NCBI GenBank assembly: GCA_050742975.1
Contig: JBOGDQ010000278.1
Location: forward strand, 1 to 5,290
Direction: 5' to 3'
Origin: JBDTGE01 sp050742975
GTDB taxonomy: Bacteria; Actinomycetota; Actinomycetes; Mycobacteriales; Jatrophihabitantaceae
DNA: 5,290 nt
This document shows positions 1-4,727 of this stretch, in pieces. The notes beneath the pieces are model-generated. The model was not told the origin of the DNA and searched no databases. It saw only the letters and a list, made by a program, of their open reading frames with translations. The position numbers were made by a program, and so were the translations under genes. Numbering within the stretch: position 1 is the first letter of the stretch; each line of letters begins with the position of its first letter.

Positions 1-172
1 GCCGCGCAGCGGGCCATGGCCGCCGCCAGCGGGGCACGTGCGGCGCGCCGCAAACGGCTGTTCTGGTCAGTCGGAGCGCCGATCATCACGGTCGTCGTGA
101 TCGCGGCGATCATCGTGACAGTTGCCGCAAACCATCACCCGACCAGCAAACTCGACCACACCCCGGTTGGCC
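1..172 (+). pseudogene. 5' fragment of a single-pass membrane protein gene, truncated by the IS
   Basis: An open frame runs in from the left edge, with a possible ATG at 16. It encodes a short Ala/Arg/Lys-rich segment (ARAARRKRLFW) followed by one hydrophobic helix of about 20 residues (IITVVVIAAIIVTVAA) and then a polar stretch. This is the usual layout of an actinobacterial protein anchored by an N-terminal helix with its main domain outside the membrane. The terminal inverted repeat of the IS begins at 173, so everything after about residue 52 (counting from the ATG) is lost. The frame continues 80 nt into the element and stops at 250-252, adding a junk tail. No good ribosome binding site precedes the ATG at 16, so the true start may lie outside the window. 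No domain is left to identify the family; a thioredoxin-like or DUF929-type anchored protein is only a guess. The remainder of the gene is not recognisable right of the IS. Confidence 0.55.
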
Positions 173-192
173 TGCCTCCCAGATTTCGGACA
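173..192 (+). repeat. IS left terminal inverted repeat (IRL)
   Basis: Twenty bases starting TGCCTC and ending ATTTCGGACA match the reverse complement of 1429-1448 at 17 of 20 positions; the mismatches are at positions 7, 9 and 10 of the repeat. The match extends one base outward (C at 172, G at 1449), so the exact boundary could be shifted by 1 bp. Confidence 0.9.
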
Positions 193-220
193 CCGGTCCT
201 TATAGGGTCCGGTCCGGAAT

Positions 221-225
221 GGAGG
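221..225 (+). promoter_or_regulatory. Ribosome binding site of orfA
   Basis: GGAGG lies 7 nt before the ATG at 233, a strong Shine-Dalgarno match that fixes the orfA start. It lies inside the read-through tail of the truncated upstream gene, whose stop (250-252) falls just inside orfA, so translation from that gene could reach or couple to orfA. Confidence 0.75.
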
Positions 226-232
226 ATGGGAA

Positions 233-523
233 ATGTCTGGACGACGTACTAAGTATTCACCGGAGTTCAAGGAAGAAGCAGCGGGAATGGTGATCTCATC
301 GTCGCGGTCGATCGCTGACGTGGCGCGGGAGATCCACGTGAATGAGACGACGTTGGGGACGTGGGTCGCGAAATACCGCACCGAGCATGCCGATGACGAG
401 CCGCCGCTGAACGTGTCGGAGCGGGCTCGGTTGCGGGAGTTGGAGCGGGAGAACCGGGAACTGCGGATGAAGACGGAGTTTCTGGGAAAAGCGGCGGCCT
501 TCTTCGCCCAGGAGCATCGGTGA
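233..523 (+). CDS. IS3-family transposase OrfA (helix-turn-helix, leucine zipper)
   Basis: A 96-residue DNA-binding subunit of the IS3 transposase; in this family OrfA recognises the terminal repeats and is also the N-terminal part of the OrfAB fusion transposase. The N-terminal half is a transposase_8-type helix-turn-helix (KYSPEFKEEAAGMV at about 7-20, then SIADVAREIHVNETTLGTWV at 26-45). Residues 60-90 form a leucine-zipper-like coiled coil with leucines at 70, 77 and 84. The end (EFLGKAAAFFAQE) is the usual C-terminal signature, where the family normally places its frameshift signal. The start is set by GGAGG 7 nt upstream. The stop TGA overlaps the GTG of orfB by 4 bp (GTGA). Confidence 0.92.
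   Translation: MSGRRTKYSPEFKEEAAGMVISSSRSIADVAREIHVNETTLGTWVAKYRTEHADDEPPLNVSERARLRELERENRELRMKTEFLGKAAAFFAQEHR
484..490 (+). promoter_or_regulatory. Candidate -1 programmed frameshift site (G GGA AAA)
   Basis: Near the end of orfA the bases GGGAAAA are read in zero frame as (CT)G GGA AAA, which fits the X XXY YYZ rule for -1 slippage. OrfB is in the -1 frame, and that frame is open from here into orfB, so slippage would give one protein of about 392 residues. The position matches that of the classical A AAA AAG site of IS3-family elements, but the sequence differs. No strong downstream hairpin was found by eye, so function is inferred. Confidence 0.5.
510..514 (+). promoter_or_regulatory. 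Internal ribosome binding site of orfB
   Basis: AGGAG lies 5 nt before the GTG at 520, inside the last codons of orfA. With the GTGA overlap it supports coupled re-initiation, giving free OrfB alongside or instead of an OrfAB fusion. Confidence 0.6.
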
Positions 524-1410
524 TCGCGAAATATGAGTTCATCGACGCGCAGAAGGCCTTCTACCCGGTCAGGCTGATGTGCCTGTGGTCGGTGGTGTCC
601 CGCTCGGGGTTCTACGACTGGTGCTCGCGGCCGGCCTCGGCCACCGCGGCCCGCCGGCGCGAACTGCAGGTCATGATCGAGAGCATCTTCGACGCCTCGG
701 ACGGCACCTACGGCTACCGGCGGGTGCACGCCGAGCTGGCCCGTGGGCAGGTGGTGTGCAGCCCGGAGCTGGTGCGGGCGGTGATGCGCAACCTCGGCCT
801 GTACCCGTGCCAGCCGCGCCCGTTCCGGCCGAGTACGACCGTCGCCGGGGACGCCGCGGGGGTGCCGGACCTGGTGGCCCGCGACTTCACCGCCGTCGCG
901 CCGGGCACCAAGCTCGTCGGAGACATCACCTACATCCCGACGTGGCGCGGTTGGGCGTATCTGGCGACGGTCATTGACTGTCACACCAAGGCCTGCATCG
1001 GCTGGGCGATCGCCGATCACATGCGCACCGACCTCGTGGTCGACGCGTTGGACATGGCCGCCCGCAATTACCAGCTCGCAGAGAATTGCATATTCCACTC
1101 CGATCGCGGAACACAATATATGTCCGACCAATTCGCTAAACATGCCGCCGACCTTGGTATTCGACGATCGGTCGGCCGAACCGGTATTTGCTATGACAAT
1201 GCGCTCGCTGAATCGTTCAATGCCGCGTTGAAAGTCGAGCGAGTGAACCGAACCCAGTATCCGACACTCGAGCACGCGCGGCGTGATATTGTGCGGTACA
1301 TCGAATTCCGTTACAATCGCCGCAGGCTCCACTCGGGACTCGGCTATCGGACACCGCAAGAAGCCTACGACGACTACATCAACATCCACGACGGCCTCTC
1401 GGCAGCGTAG
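520..1410 (+). CDS. IS3-family transposase OrfB (DDE integrase)
   Basis: The 296-residue catalytic part of the transposase, which cuts and joins the element ends by a two-metal RNase H-like mechanism. Residues about 45-100 resemble the HTH_21 region (DGTYGYRRVHAEL). The rve integrase core spans roughly 125-285. The DDE triad is visible: D135 in GDITYIPT, D195 in HSDRGTQY and E231 in YDNALAESFN, with the D-35-E spacing typical of IS3. The tail FRYNRRRLHSGLGYRTPQEAY is also characteristic. Length is normal and there are no internal stops. The start is GTG at 520, with AGGAG 5 nt upstream, although expression may also occur by frameshift from orfA. Base composition changes within the gene: by hand count the first half is about 75% GC around 601-900, while 1081-1140 is about 43% and 1141-1320 about 56%. 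Confidence 0.95.
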   Translation: MIAKYEFIDAQKAFYPVRLMCLWSVVSRSGFYDWCSRPASATAARRRELQVMIESIFDASDGTYGYRRVHAELARGQVVCSPELVRAVMRNLGLYPCQPRPFRPSTTVAGDAAGVPDLVARDFTAVAPGTKLVGDITYIPTWRGWAYLATVIDCHTKACIGWAIADHMRTDLVVDALDMAARNYQLAENCIFHSDRGTQYMSDQFAKHAADLGIRRSVGRTGICYDNALAESFNAALKVERVNRTQYPTLEHARRDIVRYIEFRYNRRRLHSGLGYRTPQEAYDDYINIHDGLSAA

Positions 1411-1428
1411 AAACAACCACTAATTACA

Positions 1429-1448
1429 TGTCCGAAATTCGCGAGGCA
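1429..1448 (-). repeat. IS right terminal inverted repeat (IRR)
   Basis: Reverse complement of the left repeat with 17 of 20 identities. Read inward it starts TGCCTC and carries the same ATTTCGGACA block. It lies 18 bp after the OrfB stop codon, the compact spacing expected of an IS3 element. Confidence 0.9.
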
Positions 1449-1597
1449 GATCAGACCGCCCCCACCACGATCAGGTGACCTCCCCGGCGGAGCGCAACGC
1501 AGCCCACAACGCGGCCGTCAATCGCGACGAAGTCGCGTGCCGGCCGCGGTGTCCGCCCGAGCTTGCGAGTGGCGGCGCCGCGGTCGGCCGACGGCCC
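1449..1597. other. Short intergenic stretch between IS and azlD, no gene seen
   Basis: These 149 bp hold no convincing reading frame on either strand and no recognisable continuation of the gene cut at 172. GATCAG occurs at 1449-1454 and again at 1469-1474, probably by chance. Just downstream of the azlD stop, GGCCGACGGCC (1586-1596) could form a short GC hairpin without a T-tract, a weak candidate for ending azlCD transcription. Confidence 0.4.
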
Positions 1598-1900
1598 TTA
1601 AAGTCTCAGCAGCGCCGCGGTCACCGCGGCGAGCACGACGATCACCAGGAACGGCGCGCGTCGCCATACGGCGACCGCGCCCACCGCGAACCCGGCGAGT
1701 CGCGGACCGTCGAAGCGAAGGTGGCTGCCGTCGGCGAGCGCTTCGACGACGACCAGCGCCGCGAGCAGCGCGACCGGCATCAGCTCGACGAGGCGACGCA
1801 TGTGCCGGTGGTCGAGCACGCGGGCCGGGACGAGGTAGCCGGCCAGCTTGAGCAGGTAGCAGCCGCCGCTCGTCGCGAGCACCAGCGCCCAGAGGTTCAC
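1598..1900 (-). CDS. azlD: AzlD-family small subunit of branched-chain amino acid exporter
   Basis: A 100-residue, very hydrophobic inner-membrane protein with about four predicted helices (about 2-20, 38-54, 66-80 and 82-98). It has the AzlD pattern: a helix followed by a GYLVPAR-like loop, then an RRLVELMPVALLAAL segment, ending on a hydrophobic VVLAAVTAALLRL helix. AzlD proteins pair with AzlC; the best-studied cases export branched-chain amino acids or analogues such as 4-azaleucine (Bacillus AzlCD), or Ile and Met (Corynebacterium BrnFE). The substrate here is not known. The start codon is GTG at 1900-1898, overlapping the azlC stop by 4 bp (GTGA), which indicates translational coupling and a shared transcript. 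Length is typical of the family. Confidence 0.85.
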   Translation of the reverse strand: MNLWALVLATSGGCYLLKLAGYLVPARVLDHRHMRRLVELMPVALLAALVVVEALADGSHLRFDGPRLAGFAVGAVAVWRRAPFLVIVVLAAVTAALLRL

Positions 1901-2568
1901 AGCGTCACCGCCAGCAGCAGCGCACCGGACGCGGCCAGGATCGGCACCCCGGGCGGGGTGAACGGGATGAGAACGAACGCGATAGCGGCACCGGCAAGTG
2001 CGATCCGCTTCTCCAGCCGGCCCTGCCGCAGCCGCGGTGCGAGCAGGGCAAGGAACGCGGCGGGGATCACGGCGTCCAGACCGAACTTCGTGGGATCACC
2101 GATCGCGCTCGCGCCGGCCGCACCCAACAGGGTGGCCAGGTTCCACACGACGAAGACGCCGCCGAACGTCCACCAGAACGCGGTGCGCGAGTTCTCCTCC
2201 GAGCGCTGGCCGATCGCCATCGCCGTCGACTCGTCGATGGTCCCGAGCGCGGCCAGCAGCCGACGCACGCCGCGCACGCGAAGCAGCGGGGCGAGCCGCA
2301 TCGCGTACAGCGTGTTCCGCGAGCCCAGCAGCAGCCCGCTGCCCAGTGCCGCGGCGAGCGTGCCACCACCGGCCGCCACGCCGACAACCGCGAACTGGGT
2401 GCCGCCGGTGAACGCGAACAGCGACAGCAGGCAGCTCTGCAGCACCGACAGCCCCGCCGACACCGATGCCGCGCCGAACGCGAAGCCGTACGTCCCGACC
2501 GCCAACCCCACGCCGAGCGAGTCGCGGATCACTGCCCGCCGCTCAGGCATCGGGGCAGCGGGCGTCAC
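1897..2568 (-). CDS. azlC: AzlC-family large subunit of branched-chain amino acid exporter
   Basis: A 223-residue integral membrane protein (from GTG at 2568) that would form the exporter with AzlD. Family features include GTYGFAFGAASVSAGLS (about 25-41), the SLFAFTGGTQFAVVG segment (49-63) that corresponds to the AzlC 'S..vFAG..QF' motif, the NTLYAMRLAPLLR loop (85-97) and the DESTAMAIG segment (112-120). About six or seven helices are predicted: roughly 17-37, 44-65, 66-83, 130-152, 163-180, 188-203 and 207-222. The start is a choice: GTG at 2568 lies 8 nt after a -10-like TAGCAT and would make a leaderless message, while ATG at 2550 (217 residues) lacks a Shine-Dalgarno. More upstream in-frame starts would run into mrp and are unlikely. 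It is divergent from mrp and co-transcribed with azlD. Confidence 0.87.
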   Translation of the reverse strand: MTPAAPMPERRAVIRDSLGVGLAVGTYGFAFGAASVSAGLSVLQSCLLSLFAFTGGTQFAVVGVAAGGGTLAAALGSGLLLGSRNTLYAMRLAPLLRVRGVRRLLAALGTIDESTAMAIGQRSEENSRTAFWWTFGGVFVVWNLATLLGAAGASAIGDPTKFGLDAVIPAAFLALLAPRLRQGRLEKRIALAGAAIAFVLIPFTPPGVPILAASGALLLAVTL

Positions 2569-2576
2569 AGCGGTAG

Positions 2577-2582
2577 ATGCTA
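2577..2582 (-). promoter_or_regulatory. Putative -10 element of a leaderless azlCD promoter
   Basis: TAGCAT on the minus strand fits the actinobacterial TAnnnT -10 consensus and lies 8 nt before a GTG in frame with azlC. A transcript would begin at or beside that GTG, consistent with the lack of any ribosome binding site. No clear -35 is visible. It is 6 bp from the opposing mrp -10 candidate. Confidence 0.45.
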
Positions 2583-2588
2583 GAGACG

Positions 2589-2594
2589 TACCAT
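2589..2594 (+). promoter_or_regulatory. Putative -10 element of a leaderless mrp promoter
   Basis: TACCAT fits TAnnnT and ends 7 nt before the mrp GTG at 2602, the spacing expected when transcription starts at the first base of the start codon. No Shine-Dalgarno precedes mrp, which supports a leaderless message. A -35 is not recognisable and would overlap the start of azlC. Confidence 0.5.
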
Positions 2595-2601
2595 CGAACG
2601 C

Positions 2602-3738
2602 GTGCCCCGACCCGACGAATCCGCAGTCCGCGCCGCCCTCTCGACGGTGAACGACCCCGAGATCCACAAGCCCATCACCGAGCTGAAGATGGTGGACTCG
2701 CTCGCGATCGCCGACGACGGAACGGTCAGCATCACCGTGCTGCTCACCGTCCCCGGCTGCCCGATGAAGGACCGGATCACGCGCGAGGTGACCGAGGCCG
2801 TGTCCCGCGTCGACGGCGTCACCTCGGTGGACCTGCAGCTCGGCGTGATGAGCGACGCGCAGCGGACCGAACTCCGGCAGGGCCTGCGCGGCGACGCACC
2901 GGCCAACGAGATCCCGTTCGCCCAGCCCGGCTCACGCACCCGCGTCTACGCCGTCGCGTCCGGAAAGGGCGGCGTCGGCAAGTCGTCGGTGACGGTGAAC
3001 CTGGCCGTGGCGCTCGCCGCGAGAGGCCTGGCCGTCGGCGTCCTGGACGCGGACATCTACGGCTTCTCGGTACCGCGCATGCTCGGCGTCACCGGCAAGC
3101 CGACGCAGGTCGAGCAGATGATCATGCCGCCCGAAGCGCACGACGTGAAGGTCATCTCGATCGGGATGTTCACGCCCGGCAACACCGCTGTCGTCTGGCG
3201 CGGCCCGATGCTGCACCGCGCGCTGCAGCAGTTCCTCGCCGACGTCTTCTGGGGTGATCTCGACGTGCTGCTCATGGACCTGCCGCCCGGTACCGGAGAC
3301 ATCGCGATCTCGGTCGCCCAGCTCGTCCCGTCCGCGGAACTGCTCGTCGTGACCACTCCGCAGCTCGCCGCCCGCGAGGTCGCCGAACGGGCCGGGTCGA
3401 TCGCGCTGCAGACCCACCAGCAGATCGTCGGCGTCGTCGAGAACATGAGCTGGCTCGACCTGCCCGACGGCACCCGGATGGAGTTGTTCGGCAGCGGCGG
3501 CGGCCAGTCGGTGGCCGACTCGCTCAGCCGGACCACCGGCGCACCCGTCCCGCTGCTTGGGCAGATCCCGATCGACCAGCAGGTCCGCGAGGGCGGCGAC
3601 GGCGGCGAGCCGGTCGTCATCTCCGATCCCACGTCCGCCGCCGCGGTCGCGCTGAACGCGATCGCCGACAAGCTGGCCGTGCGCCAGCAGAGCCTCATCG
3701 GCCGCTCGCTCGGCCTGGCGCCCGCTGCAACCGGCTGA
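2602..3738 (+). CDS. mrp: Mrp/ApbC-family P-loop ATPase, iron-sulfur cluster carrier
   Basis: A 378-residue cytoplasmic ATPase of the Mrp/NBP35 family, whose members carry Fe-S clusters to apoproteins. Residues about 5-85 form a MIP18/DUF59 domain with NDPEIHKPI (17-25) and TVPGCPMKD (49-57), including its conserved Cys53. The ATPase domain runs from about 113 to 365: deviant Walker A GKGGVGKS (121-128, with the signature Lys122 and Lys127), the DADIYG segment (149-154), WRGPM (199-203), MDLPPGTGD (225-233) and VVENMSWL (278-285). Cys53 is the only cysteine; the CxxC that usually follows ENMS and binds the bridging cluster is replaced by a stretch without cysteine, so the carrier role is inferred from the family. 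As I recall, M. tuberculosis Mrp has the same loss. The start is GTG at 2602 with no Shine-Dalgarno. It is divergent from azlCD and convergent with the cupin gene. Confidence 0.93.
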   Translation: MPRPDESAVRAALSTVNDPEIHKPITELKMVDSLAIADDGTVSITVLLTVPGCPMKDRITREVTEAVSRVDGVTSVDLQLGVMSDAQRTELRQGLRGDAPANEIPFAQPGSRTRVYAVASGKGGVGKSSVTVNLAVALAARGLAVGVLDADIYGFSVPRMLGVTGKPTQVEQMIMPPEAHDVKVISIGMFTPGNTAVVWRGPMLHRALQQFLADVFWGDLDVLLMDLPPGTGDIAISVAQLVPSAELLVVTTPQLAAREVAERAGSIALQTHQQIVGVVENMSWLDLPDGTRMELFGSGGGQSVADSLSRTTGAPVPLLGQIPIDQQVREGGDGGEPVVISDPTSAAAVALNAIADKLAVRQQSLIGRSLGLAPAATG

Positions 3739-3759
3739 CCTACCGACGGTCGAGGGTCA
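3736..3759. terminator. Weak inverted repeat spanning both convergent stop codons
   Basis: TGACC at 3736-3740 pairs with GGTCA at 3755-3759, and the core includes ACCGACGGT. The outer arms contain the mrp stop codon on one strand and the cupin stop codon on the other. It could act as a small shared terminator between the convergent genes, but the stem is only 5 bp with a long loop and has no T-tract. Confidence 0.25.
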
Positions 3760-4245
3760 GAGCCAGAACGTGTCGTGGCGCAGGAAGAACGCCGCGCGCT
3801 CCTCGTCGGTCATCGTCAGCCCCTGGCCCACTGCGGCCAGCGTTTCGAAGTAGTCCTCGCGCGGCGCGCCGGGGGCGAACAGCAGCAGCATCGACGCCGG
3901 CTCGTCCGACTCGTTCCCGAACGCGTGCACGCCGCCTTCCGGTACGAACAGGAAGTCACCGGTCCGGGCGTTGATCCACTTCGCGCCGTCGTACAGCCGC
4001 ACCGTGCCGGACAGGATGTAGAACGACTCGGAGATCGATTTGTGAAAGTGCGCGTCCGGTCCGCCCTGCTTCGGCGCCATCTCCCAGCGGTACAGGCCGA
4101 ACTCGCCGTTGGTGCCGGCTCCGGTGGCGAGGTAGTGGCACGCGCCGCCGGACTTGTAGGCGAGCTCCGGAGCCTGTCCGGCGGGCCGGAGCGTGGCGCT
4201 CACCTCGCCGGTGTCGCCGAGGTAGAGCGGATCTGGGTAGGACAT
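3757..4245 (-). CDS. Single-domain metal-binding cupin protein
   Basis: A 162-residue soluble protein with one cupin barrel. Motif 1, G(x)5HxH(x)4E(x)6G, is seen at about 60-80 (HFHKSISESFYILSG), giving ligands His66, His68 and Glu73. Motif 2, G(x)5PxG(x)2H(x)3N, is exact at 96-111 (GDFLFVPEGGVHAFGN), adding His107. All four metal ligands are intact, so it should bind Fe, Mn or a similar ion. Cupins of this kind include dioxygenases, isomerases and small-molecule sensors; nothing here fixes the reaction. The acidic/aromatic C-terminus (DYFETLAAVGQGLTMTDEERAAFFLRH) may pack on the barrel. The ATG at 4245 is chosen because GGAGG lies 8 nt upstream; an in-frame TTG at 4287 is less likely. It lies 50 bp downstream of tatB on the same strand and may share its transcript. 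No signal peptide is visible. Confidence 0.88.
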   Translation of the reverse strand: MSYPDPLYLGDTGEVSATLRPAGQAPELAYKSGGACHYLATGAGTNGEFGLYRWEMAPKQGGPDAHFHKSISESFYILSGTVRLYDGAKWINARTGDFLFVPEGGVHAFGNESDEPASMLLLFAPGAPREDYFETLAAVGQGLTMTDEERAAFFLRHDTFWL

Positions 4246-4253
4246 GATCACAT

Positions 4254-4258
4254 CCTCC
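4254..4258 (-). promoter_or_regulatory. Ribosome binding site of the cupin gene
   Basis: GGAGG on the minus strand (within GGGGAGG) lies 8 nt before the ATG at 4245 and decides the start over the upstream TTG. It is the only host gene start in this window with a clear Shine-Dalgarno; the neighbouring starts look leaderless or coupled. Confidence 0.75.
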
Positions 4259-4262
4259 CCGA

Positions 4263-4297
4263 CCGGACGGCCGATCCGGAAGAGCAACGCGAGCGTT
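4263..4297 (-). other. Two small inverted repeats in the tatB-cupin gap
   Basis: AACGC-GA-GCGTT (4286-4297) is a perfect inverted repeat overlapping the tatB stop. CCGGA (4263-4267) pairs with TCCGG (4275-4279) across a 7-nt loop. Together they could form hairpins in the RNA between tatB and the cupin start, reducing read-through or protecting an upstream message. Neither has a T-tract, so an intrinsic terminator is not established. Confidence 0.3.
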
Positions 4298-4685
4298 ACG
4301 TCGCGTCCGGGTCGAACGGAGCCTGCTCGCCGCGCGCGAGCGGGACCGCTGGCTGCGGCTTGGTCATCGAGATCGGACGGTCCTCGTCCGGGCTGAGGGC
4401 GTCCTGCAGGTAGCTGCGCGGGTTCAGTTGCTGCAGGTCGAACTCCTCGTCGCCGAGGACGGCGCGCTTGATCGCGGTGCGCGGGTTGAGGTTGCGCAGG
4501 TCGAGGTCGGCGAACTCCGGGCCGAGCTCGTCGCGCAGCTGGGTGCGCGCGCCCTGGGCCATGTCGCGCAGCGTGCGCAGCAGCCGCGCCGCGTCCTTGG
4601 CCAGCCCGGGCAGCTTGTCCGGCCCGATGACGATCAGGCCGACGACGGCGAGCACCATCAGCTCCATCGGCCCGACGTTGAACAT
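4296..4685 (-). CDS. tatB: Sec-independent protein translocase subunit TatB
   Basis: A 129-residue TatB, the Tat component that with TatC receives folded precursors bearing twin-arginine signals at the cytoplasmic membrane. The N-terminus is diagnostic: short MFNVGP, conserved Glu8, a membrane helix at about 7-20, the GPDKLP hinge (21-26) and an amphipathic helix at about 27-55. The RTLRDMAQGARTQLRDELGPEF region resembles other actinobacterial TatB proteins, which separates it from TatA. Two consecutive 21-residue units, each with an LNPR core, occupy 62-102. The C-terminus ends PFDPDAT; I recall a near-identical end (PFDSDAT) in mycobacterial TatB. The start is ATG at 4685 with no Shine-Dalgarno but a -10-like hexamer 6 nt upstream. 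It follows htrA by 42 bp on the same strand, the order known from mycobacteria. Confidence 0.92.
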   Translation of the reverse strand: MFNVGPMELMVLAVVGLIVIGPDKLPGLAKDAARLLRTLRDMAQGARTQLRDELGPEFADLDLRNLNPRTAIKRAVLGDEEFDLQQLNPRSYLQDALSPDEDRPISMTKPQPAVPLARGEQAPFDPDAT

Positions 4686-4691
4686 GCCCGG

Positions 4692-4697
4692 AGTGTA
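4692..4697 (-). promoter_or_regulatory. Putative -10 element of a leaderless tatB promoter
   Basis: TACACT on the minus strand fits TAnnnT and lies 6 nt before the tatB ATG, so transcription would start at the A of the start codon. The 42-bp gap after htrA has no ribosome binding site, which fits a leaderless message. No -35 is evident. If functional, tatB and possibly the cupin gene can be transcribed without htrA. Confidence 0.45.
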
Positions 4698-4727
4698 TGC
4701 CCGGCAGCTGAGCGGCCGGTTGCGCGA

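Larger units (their letters stand above)
173..1448 (+). mobile_element. IS3-family insertion sequence, structurally complete (1276 bp)
   Basis: The element is bounded by imperfect inverted repeats that begin TG and end CA, as is usual for the IS3 family. It carries two overlapping reading frames, OrfA (helix-turn-helix plus leucine zipper) and OrfB (DDE integrase), with OrfB in the -1 frame. Both frames are uninterrupted and the DDE triad is present, so it may still be active. The 3-4 bp on either side differ (GCC or GGCC on the left, GAT or GATC on the right), so there is no visible target-site duplication. It lies in the same orientation as the gene fragment it truncates. The subgroup is not certain: OrfA is shorter than, and different from, the IS6110 type. 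Confidence 0.93.

Noticed and set aside
67..1416. 449-codon open frame on the minus strand across the IS
   Set aside because: It lies antisense to two well-supported transposase genes, has low-complexity Arg/Asp/Val-rich composition with no recognisable domain, and is the usual by-product of GC-rich codon bias.
1449..1474. GATCAG repeated 20 bp apart next to the right end of the IS
   Set aside because: Two copies of a 6-mer are not enough to claim a binding site, and neither copy matches the left flank as a target duplication.
1475..2650. 391-codon open frame on the plus strand opposite azlCD
   Set aside because: It is rich in Arg, Ser, Pro and Ala with no domain, crosses the azlC/mrp promoter gap and overlaps the mrp start; azlC and azlD on the other strand have clear family motifs.
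2569..2667. Upstream extension of azlC to a start at 2667
   Set aside because: It would overlap the first 66 bases of mrp on the other strand, and the added residues do not resemble AzlC. GTG at 2568 or ATG at 2550 is better supported.
3590..3612. GGCGGCGA-type short repeat in mrp
   Set aside because: It encodes GGDGGE in a loop of Mrp and is ordinary simple-sequence bias in a GC-rich gene.
4246..4287. Longer cupin starting at TTG 4287
   Set aside because: There is no ribosome binding site before it, whereas ATG 4245 has GGAGG at 8 nt; the extra residues come from the hairpin-bearing intergenic gap.
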